This document shows positions 1 to 7,478 of a stretch of DNA of 24,237 bases, one piece after another. A model generated the notes under the pieces. The model saw only the letters and a list, made by a program, of their open reading frames with translations, was not told the origin of the DNA and made no database searches. A program made the translations under genes and the position numbers. The DNA is from an uncultured Odoribacter sp. (GTDB taxonomy: Bacteria; Bacteroidota; Bacteroidia; Bacteroidales; Marinifilaceae), in NCBI GenBank assembly GCA_910588375.1, contig CAJUQA010000029.1, positions 1 through 24,237 of the forward strand, given 5' to 3'. The first letter of the stretch is position 1. Each line of letters starts with the position of its first letter.

Positions 1-284
1 GTTATCCATTTAAATATTCTTCAAATGGATCTGGAATAATTGTTCCAATTAAAAAGAATAGCAATTTTGTTTTTGCATTAATAAGTGTATTGATTATTGT
101 TGCTATTATTATGGGGATTCTATTTGTATTAAAGATTTTAGATTATGAACCTAGGGTTATGGTTTTTACTGGAGGATTGGTTGTTATGATATTCTTATTG
201 CTTTTAATTATATTGGATCGCAATACATTGAATGTACTAAAAAAAATACCTATATTTTCAAAGGTTTATGAACTGTTAAAATAA
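1..284 (+). CDS. C-terminal end of an integral membrane protein (5' end outside the window); possible polysaccharide flippase
   Basis: The reading frame is open from the left window edge to the TAA at 282-284, so this is the 3' end of a longer gene. The visible part is about 93 residues: a polar stretch, then two hydrophobic segments (roughly FALISVLIIVAIIMGILFVL and the GGLVVMIFLLLLIIL stretch), then a short basic tail ending YELLK. The pattern of paired final transmembrane helices with a short Lys-containing cytoplasmic tail is common in polysaccharide flippases (Wzx, MATE/MOP superfamily), but too little is present to assign the family. Only TTG could serve as an internal start, so the true start must lie upstream. 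Its last 35 bp overlap the end of the convergent methyltransferase gene. Confidence 0.55.
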   Translation, partial: YPFKYSSNGSGIIVPIKKNSNFVFALISVLIIVAIIMGILFVLKILDYEPRVMVFTGGLVVMIFLLLLIILDRNTLNVLKKIPIFSKVYELLK

Positions 285-984
285 TATTACATGATATTTT
301 CTTGAGATGTGGAATTTTATTCAAGAATTTGTCCATAAAACAAAATTTGGCGGCAAATCCTTCCTTTTTACAAATACGATATACTAAAGGGGTAAATAAA
401 TGAAAATATTTTAATTTAGAAACTTCTAAACCATATGTTCTACACATAGAAATAATATGACGTTCAGAAAATACCCAGATGATATCCTTATTTCCACTAT
501 TAAATGATTCTATCAATTGAGCGCTGGTATTATATGATTTTCCAATAAATTGATAACTTCGACTCTGTTCAAAATCAAGAATAAGCGTTCCATTGGGTTT
601 TAAAACCCGACTAATTTCCGAAATCACCAACATTGGATCACAATAGTTAATAACAGAACCGACACATAATCCTCTATCAAAAAAATTGTTGGGAAAAGGT
701 AATTTTTCGGCAGTAGCAACAAAATGGCGAGCGCAGTGTTTAATTCTTTCTTCTGCAATATCAACATGAAAATGATTTCCTGGAAAATTATATTCATTAC
801 CGGCAGAACCTATATTTATTATTTTATCATCTTTATTACAAATATTAGATGATATAAAATCTTTAATATACCTAATAATTTGTGAATGAGTATAATTATA
901 CCATACATCAGACTTTGGCCAAATATCTGTCATATGATTATACAAATCTCTAACTTTTTCGGTATCAATAAATAAATTATCCAT
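250..984 (-). CDS. Class I SAM-dependent methyltransferase
   Basis: A 244-residue protein with an ATG start. It has the order of a Rossmann-fold methyltransferase (Methyltransf_11/25-like): a glycine motif I, NIGSAGNEY at about residues 57-65, which is a loose form of GxGxG; an acidic end of strand 2 at D75 in HFHVDIAEE; a motif around AEKLPFPNNFFD at 92-103; and the post-motif RVLKPNGTLILDFE at 126-139. The substrate cannot be read from the sequence. Beside a putative polysaccharide-export membrane protein it could modify a sugar or lipid carrier, but this is inference. It converges with the left-hand gene and their 3' ends overlap by 35 bp. A 77-bp gap separates its start from the divergent recombinase gene. 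Confidence 0.8.
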   Translation of the reverse strand: MDNLFIDTEKVRDLYNHMTDIWPKSDVWYNYTHSQIIRYIKDFISSNICNKDDKIINIGSAGNEYNFPGNHFHVDIAEERIKHCARHFVATAEKLPFPNNFFDRGLCVGSVINYCDPMLVISEISRVLKPNGTLILDFEQSRSYQFIGKSYNTSAQLIESFNSGNKDIIWVFSERHIISMCRTYGLEVSKLKYFHLFTPLVYRICKKEGFAAKFCFMDKFLNKIPHLKKISCNIILTVHKPLKI

Positions 985-1061
985 AATTTCAAGTTATCAA
1001 TGGTTCAGAATGGTCGGAAGGGGATAAAATTTCTATACTTGGGGAATTAAAATCTTTAAGT

Positions 1062-1994
1062 ATGGAACATGAAATAAAAGAGATTAGAGTAGCAATTTCT
1101 GAATTCTTATGGCATTGCCGTTTTGAGAAGAGTTTAAATGAGAAGACGATAACTGCTTATGCAACAGATTTAAAACAGTTTTCTGCTCATGTAGGGGAGA
1201 CGCTTGACTTGTTTGAGTTGTCAAAGATTACCTTAAAAACTTATCTGCAGCATATATCCTGTTTTCAGCATAAAACGATAAGGCGTAAGTTGGCATCTTT
1301 GCGTGCCATGCTGAATTATTTTGAATGTGAGTATGACGCTTATATCAATCCGATGCGAAAAATGCAAATCAAGATAAAAGAGCCTATACGTTTGCCGACA
1401 GTAATGACAATCGATGAGGTGCGTACAATTTTATCCTATCTTTATAGGAAATCCTTGCTAACGGGTCGCCAGGGAACTAGTTCCTATCGGGCTGACATTC
1501 GTAATATAGCCGTGGTCGAGTTGTTGTTTGCTTCCGGGATACGGGTAAGTGAATTATGCAGCCTTTGCAATAAAGATATTGATATGGCTAATGGTATCGT
1601 CCGGATAATTGGTAAAGGTAACAAGGAACGTCTTATCAATATATGTCAACCAGAAACATTATTGGCTTTGAAGCATTGGGTAGACCTGAGAGGGGAAGGG
1701 TTTAATCTGGAGGCTCCTTTCTTTACTAACCGCTTATATCATGCTCTGTCTACTCAATCGGTGCGTCAAATCATTCGTCGAATAATTATGGAGACAGGGA
1801 TAGAGAAACATGTAACCCCTCATACTTTTCGGCACACGTTTGCTACGTTATTATTGGAAGAGGATGTTGATATAAAATATATTCAGAGTTTGTTGGGGCA
1901 TAGTTCAATAACAATTACTCAGATTTATACCCATGTCAATACTCATAAGCAACGTGAGATTCTCCAGAATAAGCATCCTCGGCGGTTGATATGA
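1062..1994 (+). CDS. Tyrosine recombinase / integrase (XerC/D-like)
   Basis: A 310-residue site-specific recombinase that would cut and rejoin DNA through a 3'-phosphotyrosine. Residues about 10-95 form the SAM-like core-binding domain and about 110-305 the catalytic domain. The full catalytic set is visible: R161 (ASGIRVSEL), K185 (GKGNKER), H254 and R257 (HTFRH), H280 (LLGHSS) and Y289 (QIYTHV). The length is that of XerC/D-like or invertase-type enzymes and is shorter than IntDOT-type integrases (about 410 aa), which also carry an arm-binding domain. The frame is open upstream to about position 987 but has no ATG before 1062. It could mobilise the accessory module on its right or act as a local invertase; the sequence does not decide between these. 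Confidence 0.93.
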   Translation: MEHEIKEIRVAISEFLWHCRFEKSLNEKTITAYATDLKQFSAHVGETLDLFELSKITLKTYLQHISCFQHKTIRRKLASLRAMLNYFECEYDAYINPMRKMQIKIKEPIRLPTVMTIDEVRTILSYLYRKSLLTGRQGTSSYRADIRNIAVVELLFASGIRVSELCSLCNKDIDMANGIVRIIGKGNKERLINICQPETLLALKHWVDLRGEGFNLEAPFFTNRLYHALSTQSVRQIIRRIIMETGIEKHVTPHTFRHTFATLLLEEDVDIKYIQSLLGHSSITITQIYTHVNTHKQREILQNKHPRRLI

Positions 1995-2131
1995 TGCAGA
2001 ACCCACGAAAACTTTTTCTTATAAAGAGCGGAGAATGGGCAATATCTATTCTTTGCTCTTTGGCGTATTTTTTAATTTATAGAGATGAAAAAACTTACTT
2101 ATTTTTAATAGATTATTGGAAAAAACGGTAA
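1991..2131 (+). CDS. Small putative membrane peptide coupled to the recombinase gene
   Basis: A 46-residue open frame starting ATGATG. The first ATG overlaps the recombinase stop codon as ATGA, an arrangement typical of translational coupling. The peptide has a basic N-terminus, then one hydrophobic stretch (WAISILCSLAYFLIY) that could cross the membrane once, then a charged tail ending DYWKKR. I do not recognise a family. Support is the stop-start overlap, the lack of any other gene here, and a membrane-like composition. A chance frame in AT-rich DNA remains possible. Confidence 0.4.
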   Translation: MMQNPRKLFLIKSGEWAISILCSLAYFLIYRDEKTYLFLIDYWKKR

Positions 2132-2363
2132 AACTAACCCCTTAAAAACGGAGGAAAGTGACCATATAGAGTTCATCCTTTAAAAAGTATAAGGTTGTTC
2201 ATCGGGGATGAGGTCTAAAATAGAAGATTTGAACTTGACTTTTATTTTATCTGTTTTTAAAAATGCTTAAACTATAAAAAACATTCCCTAGTCATTACCG
2301 ACTATGGAATTTCCTTATTTGCAAAGTCTCATTTTTACCGCACAATAATCAAATGCAGTAAAG
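1995..2363 (+). other. Intergenic region between the recombinase and the HTH operon
   Basis: A 369-bp stretch. Its first 137 bp are taken up by the possible 46-residue membrane peptide. The rest is AT-rich and holds a 28-bp dyad at 2283-2310. It must contain the promoter of the operon starting at 2364, but I could not place a convincing TTTG / TAnnTTTG pair. No tRNA gene or CRISPR is seen here. Confidence 0.6.
2283..2310. repeat. Imperfect inverted repeat with 11-6-11 geometry, candidate recombination core
   Basis: The arms ATTCCCTAGTC (2283-2293) and GACTATGGAAT (2300-2310) are reverse complements with one mismatch, around the 6-bp centre ATTACC. Eleven-bp arms around a 6-bp spacer match XerC/D dif-type sites, where two recombinase monomers flank the crossover. 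The site lies 290 bp downstream of a XerC/D-like gene. It could equally be an operator for the HTH proteins encoded just downstream. It has no T-run, so it is not a good intrinsic terminator. Confidence 0.4.
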
Positions 2364-2723
2364 ATGGAACTAATCACTTTTGACCATCCGGCTTATCAGG
2401 AACTGGTCAATAAAATCAACCAGATTGCCGATTACGTCTTCCACAAGGAGGCCTCCCCACAACAAAAACAGGAAATCTGGCTTACCAGCGAGGAACTGGC
2501 CGATCTTCTCAAAATCAGTACCCGAACCCTCCAGCGTATGCGGAAGGAGCAGGTCATCCCTTATACGGTCTTACGCCGCAGGTGTCTTTACCGCCTCTCC
2601 GACATAGAGGAGTGCATCACTCGTCGAGCCATCACCTGTTCCCCGCAAACTCTGGACGACCTTTATAAAAACTATCGCTTCACCCAATCATCCCGCCATG
2701 AACCACGAGACAGAAAAAATTGA
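2364..2723 (+). CDS. HTH_17 / excisionase-like DNA-binding protein (first of pair)
   Basis: A 119-residue protein. Residues about 40-90 read as a helix-turn-helix of the excisionase/MerR-like HTH_17 family: WLTSEELADLLKISTRTLQRMRKE, then the wing IPYTVLRRRCLYRLSDIEEC. The N-terminal 35 residues look helical and may mediate dimerisation. The position (first of two HTH genes, followed by a DUF3945 gene and topoisomerase III) matches the xis2c-xis2d-orf3-exc excision operon of CTnDOT-type elements. It may therefore bend DNA at an attachment site or regulate this operon. Its last 26 bp overlap the next gene, which indicates coupling. Confidence 0.85.
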   Translation: MELITFDHPAYQELVNKINQIADYVFHKEASPQQKQEIWLTSEELADLLKISTRTLQRMRKEQVIPYTVLRRRCLYRLSDIEECITRRAITCSPQTLDDLYKNYRFTQSSRHEPRDRKN

Positions 2724-3081
2724 GCGGCAATTGATGCAAATTCGGGCGTGTCTGGACCAGCACGGGCGGATACTTTCCGCTATCTTCCAGCATACATGTA
2801 TGGGAAAAGAAGCACCTTCACCTACCTCTAAAGAATTGAAACTTCCTGGCGGAGAACGTATTTTCGATAATCAGGACCTGTGTGTCATGCTTCGGCTCAG
2901 CAAACGTTCCCTGCAACGTTACCGCAGCCTGGGATTGCTTCCTTACATCATGCTGCGCCAGAAAACCTACTACAAGGAATCCGACGTATTGCAATTCCTT
3001 GTCCGGCATCTCCAGGACTTTCAAAAGAGAACATCGAGGCTTGTGCAGCCCGTCTTAAATAAACAGAATAATAAACTTTAA
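2698..3081 (+). CDS. HTH_17 / excisionase-like DNA-binding protein (second of pair)
   Basis: A 127-residue paralogue of the preceding protein. It has an N-terminal predicted coiled helix (IERQLMQIRACLDQHGRILSAI), a linker, then an HTH_17 domain at about 60-108: FDNQDLCVMLRLSKRSLQRYRSLGLLPY and the wing MLRQKTYYKESDVLQFL. It corresponds in order to xis2d of CTnDOT-like elements, as judged by synteny and not by alignment. It overlaps the upstream gene by 26 bp and precedes the DUF4099/DUF3945 gene by 11 bp, so all three are probably one transcript. Confidence 0.85.
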   Translation: MNHETEKIERQLMQIRACLDQHGRILSAIFQHTCMGKEAPSPTSKELKLPGGERIFDNQDLCVMLRLSKRSLQRYRSLGLLPYIMLRQKTYYKESDVLQFLVRHLQDFQKRTSRLVQPVLNKQNNKL

Positions 3082-3092
3082 ATCCTTATCCT

Positions 3093-4598
3093 ATGGAAAA
3101 CAAAAAAGAACAGGACATACTGCTTGTCCGCGATGAAAAAACGGGGGAACTGGGTGTCGTATCCGGTCTGACTGCTAACGGTACTCCCAGACGCGTTCCC
3201 GCCAAGCCGGAAAACACCGGAGATTTTCTGAAGTTCGACCGTCACGGCGACGCGCTCGACAACTTCTTCATGAACTTCTTCCGTCAATGCAAAGAACCCA
3301 AGCGTTTCGGCTTCTACCGCATAGCCGCAGAGCAGGCGGACAAACTGCTTAACGTAATGAAGGAGTTGCTGAAAGATCCCGATGCCAACCGGGAACTTCT
3401 GGCTCCGCATAAAATAGACACTTCTTCCTATGGAAAGAAAGTGCCGGCAGAACAGACGACTTCTCAGGAAGGACAACAGCCATCGGAAAAGTCGGAAACC
3501 TCAGAAAACATCAAACAACAATCCTCCTATCCCATAGATGAAGAAAAAATCCGTTGGCAGGAACTGGAAGAACAATGGGGAATCAAACGGGACGTCCTTG
3601 AAAACTCGGGAGGCCTCCAGAAAATGCTTCATTACGGAAAATCCGATTTAGTGAAAGTGACGCCCACCTTCGGCGGTGAAACCTTCGAACTGGAAGCCCG
3701 CCTTTCTTTCCGTCAGGACCGAAACGGAGACATCCGGCTCGTTCCGCACTTTATCCGGAAAGAACAACGGCTCGACGAATACAAAGGCCACAAATTTTCT
3801 GCGGAAGATAAGAGAAACCTGAAAGAGACAGGAAATCTCGGTCGTGTCGTGGACCTTGTCGATAAAAGGACGGGCGAACTCATTCCCTCCGTAATCAGCC
3901 TGGACCGACAAACGAATGAAATAACCGATCTGGCAGTCGATAAACTCCGTATTCCGGAAAAAATCGGTAAAACCGCCCTTACTCCCGACGAGCGAGACAT
4001 ACTCAAAGCGGGCCTGCCGTTAAAAAACAAACTCATAGAACGCAGTGACGGGTGTAAATTCCTTACGACCTTACAGGTCAATGTCGAACAACGCGGGGTA
4101 GAATTCGTTCCGGGAACAGGCAGGTCGCCCCATGTCTCACAGGAAAACAGGGAACAGGCCAAAGAAACCGCGGGAGAAACTAGACGGCGCAATTCCTGGA
4201 CGGATGCAGACGGGAATATCCGTCCCATCAGCAAATGGAAAGACGTTCAATTCACAGAAAGTCAGAAAGCGGATTATGTCGCCGGGAAAACTGTCCGACT
4301 GGAAAACGCCACGGATAAAGAAGGCAATGCCTGCACCCTTTATGTGAAATTCGACCGTGCCAAAGGCCGTCCTTTTGCCTCCCTCAAAAATCCAGACCAG
4401 TCCCAGGTTATCGCTCCCTCCAACGACAGTCGTACGCAGATAGCCGTCAACAACGAAGGAAAAACAAACGAGGCGACCAAACACATAACGGATCCTTTAA
4501 AGAAAGGTCAAACCGCTCCAGCCGATACACGCCAACAAGAACAGCAGGTACGTGGGGAAAACCAAACACATAGAAAATCCAAAGGAATAAAAATGTGA
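3093..4598 (+). CDS. DUF4099/DUF3945 domain protein of conjugative elements
   Basis: A 501-residue protein of the family that sits directly upstream of topoisomerase III in Bacteroidales conjugative elements (the orf3 position of the CTnDOT excision operon). Visible layout: an N-terminal region (1-110) rich in charged and aromatic residues; a polar Gln/Ser/Glu linker (about 111-145); a DUF4099-like part (about 146-230, with RWQELEEQWGIKRDVLE and a LEARLSFRQD strand); then DUF3945-type repeats around 235-345 and again at about 368-435 (WKDVQFTESQKADYVAGK). The tail is polar and ends KGIKM, as does the 1923-residue protein downstream. The biochemical role of the family is unknown; a part in excision or DNA processing with TopB is inference. 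Confidence 0.85.
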   Translation: MENKKEQDILLVRDEKTGELGVVSGLTANGTPRRVPAKPENTGDFLKFDRHGDALDNFFMNFFRQCKEPKRFGFYRIAAEQADKLLNVMKELLKDPDANRELLAPHKIDTSSYGKKVPAEQTTSQEGQQPSEKSETSENIKQQSSYPIDEEKIRWQELEEQWGIKRDVLENSGGLQKMLHYGKSDLVKVTPTFGGETFELEARLSFRQDRNGDIRLVPHFIRKEQRLDEYKGHKFSAEDKRNLKETGNLGRVVDLVDKRTGELIPSVISLDRQTNEITDLAVDKLRIPEKIGKTALTPDERDILKAGLPLKNKLIERSDGCKFLTTLQVNVEQRGVEFVPGTGRSPHVSQENREQAKETAGETRRRNSWTDADGNIRPISKWKDVQFTESQKADYVAGKTVRLENATDKEGNACTLYVKFDRAKGRPFASLKNPDQSQVIAPSNDSRTQIAVNNEGKTNEATKHITDPLKKGQTAPADTRQQEQQVRGENQTHRKSKGIKM

Positions 4599-4602
4599 TG
4601 CT

Positions 4603-4695
4603 ATGCTTCGATCGCTTGCACTCTTTCCGGTCGTTTTGATTATCGGCATCATGCGCGTTGGTCTTCGACAGAGGCCCTCCCGGGATTCTGCTTAA
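4603..4695 (+). CDS. Possible 30-residue hydrophobic peptide
   Basis: A short frame that begins 4 bp after the DUF3945 stop codon and encodes a peptide with one hydrophobic stretch (SLALFPVVLIIGIMRVGL) and a basic tail. A purine-rich AAAGGA lies at 4581-4586, within the end of the upstream gene. I do not recognise it, and it is short enough to be chance. It is listed because it is placed for translational coupling in an otherwise empty 180-bp gap. Confidence 0.2.
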   Translation: MLRSLALFPVVLIIGIMRVGLRQRPSRDSA

Positions 4696-4778
4696 ACAAC
4701 GGATGCATGGCAGATCATGCATGAAAAAGTAAAAATATACGACAAACAACCACAAAATCCAATGTAAATTACTATATC

Positions 4779-6866
4779 ATGAAAACAATTCTTGCAGAAA
4801 AACCCAGCGTAGCGAAAGAAATCGCCCGCATAGTGGGAGCCACAAAAAAAGAAGAAGGATACTTTTCCGGTAACGGTTATGCCGTTACGTGGGCCTACGG
4901 GCACCTTGTCCAAACGGCTCTTCCTGAAAATTACGGAGTCCGCGGTTTCAACCGAGAAAGCCTGCCGTTTATTCCGGATCCCTTCATTCTCGTTCCCCGG
5001 CAAGTAAAAACGGAGAAAGGCTACAAGCCCGACAGTAGCGTCGTGAAACAGATCCGGCTGATTGCCGGACTTTTCAATCAAAGCGAACGGATTATCATCG
5101 CTACCGATGCAGGTAGGGAAGGTGAACTGATATTCCGATACCTGTACCATTATCTCGGTTGCAATATCCCGTTCGACCGCCTGTGGATCAGCTCCCTGAC
5201 CGAAAAAGCCATTCGGGAAGGGCTGGATAATCTGAAAGCTGGTATTACCTATGACAATCTTTATCATGCCGCTAAAGCCCGCAGTGAAGCGGACTACCTT
5301 ATCGGTATCAACGGGACCCAGTCCATGACGCTGGCTGCCGGTCGCGGAACCTATTCCATCGGACGGGTTCAGACGCCTACTTTGGCGATGGTATGTCAAC
5401 GGTATTGGGAAAACAGACGCTTCCAGTCGGAAGATTTCTGGCAACTGCACATCGGAACGGACGGTCTGGAAGGTGAAAAAGCGACCTTCTCTTCTGTTGA
5501 GAAATGGGGACAAAAAACGGCAGCGGAAGAATTGTATCAAAAACTGCAGACCTGTTCTTCAGCTATCGTCACCCATATAGAGCGGAAACAAAAGACGGAA
5601 GAGACGCCGCTTCTTTACGATCTTACCACATTACAGAAAGAAGCGAATACCCGATACGGCTATACGGCTGACCAAACTTTGGCTCTTGCCCAAAGTTTAT
5701 ACGAAAAGGGACTCATTACCTATCCACGTACAGGCAGCCGTTATATCAGCGAGGATGTATTTGCAGAAATTCCCCGTCTTCTGCAATTCCTGAAAAAACG
5801 TCCGCGCTTTGTCACTTGCATTCCTGACTTGAAAATATTATCCCGCCGAAGTGTAAGCGACACGGGCGTGACCGACCACCATGCCTTGCTTGTTATAGGA
5901 GAGACACCGGTATCCCTCTCTAAAGAAGAGATGAAACTGTATGACCTGATAGCTGTTCGGATGTTGGAAGCCTTTTCGAAAGAGTGCATCAAGGATGTGA
6001 CTGTCGTTACGGTGGAATGCGCCGGAGGGACTTTTACCGGGAAAGGTTGTGTGGTTAAGCAACAGGGGTGGCGCCTTGTATCCGGTGAAGAGAAAAAGGA
6101 ATCCGCTTTGCCCGACTGGAAAAAGGGCGATGCATTGCCTTTGCAGGCGGTATCCATGACGGACGGGAAAACCAAACCGAAGCCGCTCCATACGGAAGCA
6201 TCCCTTCTCTCAGCCATGGAAAACTGCGGCAGGGAAATAGAGGATGAAGAATTGCGTCAATCCCTTAAAGATTGCGGTATCGGAACCCCTGCGACCCGTG
6301 CCTCCATCATTGAAACCCTTCTTTCACGCGGATACATGGAACGCAGGCAAAAATCGCTTGTTCCCACGGAAAAGGGACTGGCCCTTTATTCGGTGGTCAA
6401 AGATATGCGTATCGCCGATGTCGCCTTTACCGGAGAATGGGAATCCGCCCTGGCAAAAATAGAGCAGGGAGAAATGTCCCCCGATACTTTCCGGGAAGCC
6501 GTAGAGGTATATACCCGACAGATTACCTCCGAACTTCTTGCTTCGGAAAAACTCTTCAGTCATAAGGAGTCGGCGTGCCCGTGCCCGAAATGCCGGACAG
6601 GAAAAATGCAATTCTTCAGTAAGGTAGTACGCTGTGATAATCCGGATTGCGGATTACCCGTATTCAGACAGAAAGCCGGACGGCAGCTTTCCGAATCGGA
6701 AATCACCGACTTATTGACGAAAGGGAAAACGGAACTGCTCAAGGGCTTTAAAAGCAAACAAGGAAAAAACTTTGAAGCGGTAGTCGCTTTTGACAACGAC
6801 TTTAATACCCTCTTCATTTTCCCGGAAAAGAAAAAAGCACTTGCTCATACGCAAAAAAAGAAATAA
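4779..6866 (+). CDS. topB: Type IA DNA topoisomerase (topoisomerase III, TopB / Exc-like)
   Basis: A 695-residue type IA topoisomerase, which passes single strands through a transient 5'-phosphotyrosine break. The Toprim domain covers about 1-150, with E7 in LAEKPS and the acidic motif ATDAGREGE at 108-116. The active-site tyrosine is Y315 in LITYPRTGS. The later core motif GIGTPATRASIIETLLSRGY is present. The C-terminus carries a Cys cluster (CPCPKCRTGK ... RCDNPDCG) of the topoisomerase zinc-finger kind, followed by a small Topo C-terminal repeat. Its place after two HTH genes and a DUF3945 gene matches exc of CTnDOT, a topoisomerase III that takes part in element excision. The Toprim motif has Gly where E. 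coli enzymes have the second Asp, a form I believe is common in plasmid and element TopB proteins. Confidence 0.95.
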   Translation: MKTILAEKPSVAKEIARIVGATKKEEGYFSGNGYAVTWAYGHLVQTALPENYGVRGFNRESLPFIPDPFILVPRQVKTEKGYKPDSSVVKQIRLIAGLFNQSERIIIATDAGREGELIFRYLYHYLGCNIPFDRLWISSLTEKAIREGLDNLKAGITYDNLYHAAKARSEADYLIGINGTQSMTLAAGRGTYSIGRVQTPTLAMVCQRYWENRRFQSEDFWQLHIGTDGLEGEKATFSSVEKWGQKTAAEELYQKLQTCSSAIVTHIERKQKTEETPLLYDLTTLQKEANTRYGYTADQTLALAQSLYEKGLITYPRTGSRYISEDVFAEIPRLLQFLKKRPRFVTCIPDLKILSRRSVSDTGVTDHHALLVIGETPVSLSKEEMKLYDLIAVRMLEAFSKECIKDVTVVTVECAGGTFTGKGCVVKQQGWRLVSGEEKKESALPDWKKGDALPLQAVSMTDGKTKPKPLHTEASLLSAMENCGREIEDEELRQSLKDCGIGTPATRASIIETLLSRGYMERRQKSLVPTEKGLALYSVVKDMRIADVAFTGEWESALAKIEQGEMSPDTFREAVEVYTRQITSELLASEKLFSHKESACPCPKCRTGKMQFFSKVVRCDNPDCGLPVFRQKAGRQLSESEITDLLTKGKTELLKGFKSKQGKNFEAVVAFDNDFNTLFIFPEKKKALAHTQKKK

Positions 6867-6941
6867 TCCGTAATTTAGCCACTGATTTAGAGTAAATCGT
6901 TCTTGTTCACAGGACACTGATTTTACTTTGGATTTAGTGGT

Positions 6942-6975
6942 GGCACTCGGAGGGATACCGAGTGCCTTTTCTTTC
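6942..6975 (+). terminator. Intrinsic terminator between topB and the DUF1896 gene
   Basis: A perfect 9-bp stem, GGCACTCGG (6942-6950) and CCGAGTGCC (6958-6966), with a 7-nt loop, followed by TTTTCTTTC. It would end transcripts reading through topB, or act as an attenuator for the DUF1896/methylase pair. An upstream imperfect dyad (CCACT and AGTAAATC near 6880-6900 against GATTTTACT and AGTGG near 6919-6940) could form a second, possibly competing, structure. Confidence 0.7.
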
Positions 6976-7025
6976 TCCTTTCGATGAATTATCCCGATTA
7001 TTATCAATCCACTAAATTCAAAGTA

Positions 7026-7478
7026 ATGAACAACAAGAAGAAAAACGACAGTCAGAGCGACTTTTCCTATTATGGTCTGTATCTGCTGGAGTACCTTCGC
7101 ACGAATAAGTTTGAGCAAGCTACTGACGAATCCTTTATTCGGGAACGCGCCGACCGTGCTGCCGAAACGTACGAGCGGGCTCGACTCGATGGCTATCCCT
7201 CCGAGGGAGCGCAGGAATTGGCGATGAATACGCTGTTGGAAAGACTGCGCCATTCCAAATATTCCATTCTCCGCGAAGTGGTGGAAAATGAATTCCACGA
7301 AGAGATAGCGGAAAAAAATCGCGATGCCTTTATCGAAAAACTGTTACCACTTGTCGGTAACAATTTCTCCGTTTATGACCTGTCCGATGACAATTTCGCC
7401 CTGTCGCCGGATTATAACCGGCTTTACACCGAACTGACGGGAAGTATCGCCTTTTATCTCGAAGAGCATGGCGTTTAA
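7026..7478 (+). CDS. DUF1896 family protein
   Basis: A protein of about 150 residues of a family found almost only in Bacteroidales mobile elements, next to TopB and large methylase-helicase genes. Recognisable core: SYYGLYLLEYLR near the N-terminus, FIRERADRAAETYERARLDGYP, then AQELAMNTLLERLRHSKY and a C-terminal SPDYNRLYTELTGSIAFYLEE. Function is unknown and the protein appears all-helical and soluble. I chose the ATG at 7026 (MNNKKK) because family members start with a short basic stretch before the SYYGLYLL motif. An in-frame ATG at 6984 would add 14 residues but lies only a few bases past the terminator hairpin. Its stop overlaps the next start by 11 bp, so the two are probably co-translated. 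Confidence 0.85.
   Translation: MNNKKKNDSQSDFSYYGLYLLEYLRTNKFEQATDESFIRERADRAAETYERARLDGYPSEGAQELAMNTLLERLRHSKYSILREVVENEFHEEIAEKNRDAFIEKLLPLVGNNFSVYDLSDDNFALSPDYNRLYTELTGSIAFYLEEHGV

Noticed and set aside
1995..2363. tRNA gene as an integration target near the recombinase
   Set aside because: I found no cloverleaf or T-loop sequence (GGTTCGAATCC type) here or in the 13240-13522 gap.
4703..4722. Inverted repeat ATGCATG / CATGCAT with a 6-nt loop upstream of topB
   Set aside because: Short 7-bp arms made of a self-palindromic hexamer, no T-run and no promoter context; it may be chance.
4692..5540. 282-codon minus-strand frame across the start of topB
   Set aside because: It lies opposite the conserved Toprim domain, is Phe/Cys-rich and has no family signature.
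6984..7025. Earlier ATG for the DUF1896 protein
   Set aside because: It lies a few bases after the terminator hairpin and adds 14 residues that do not look like the family; kept only as an alternative.
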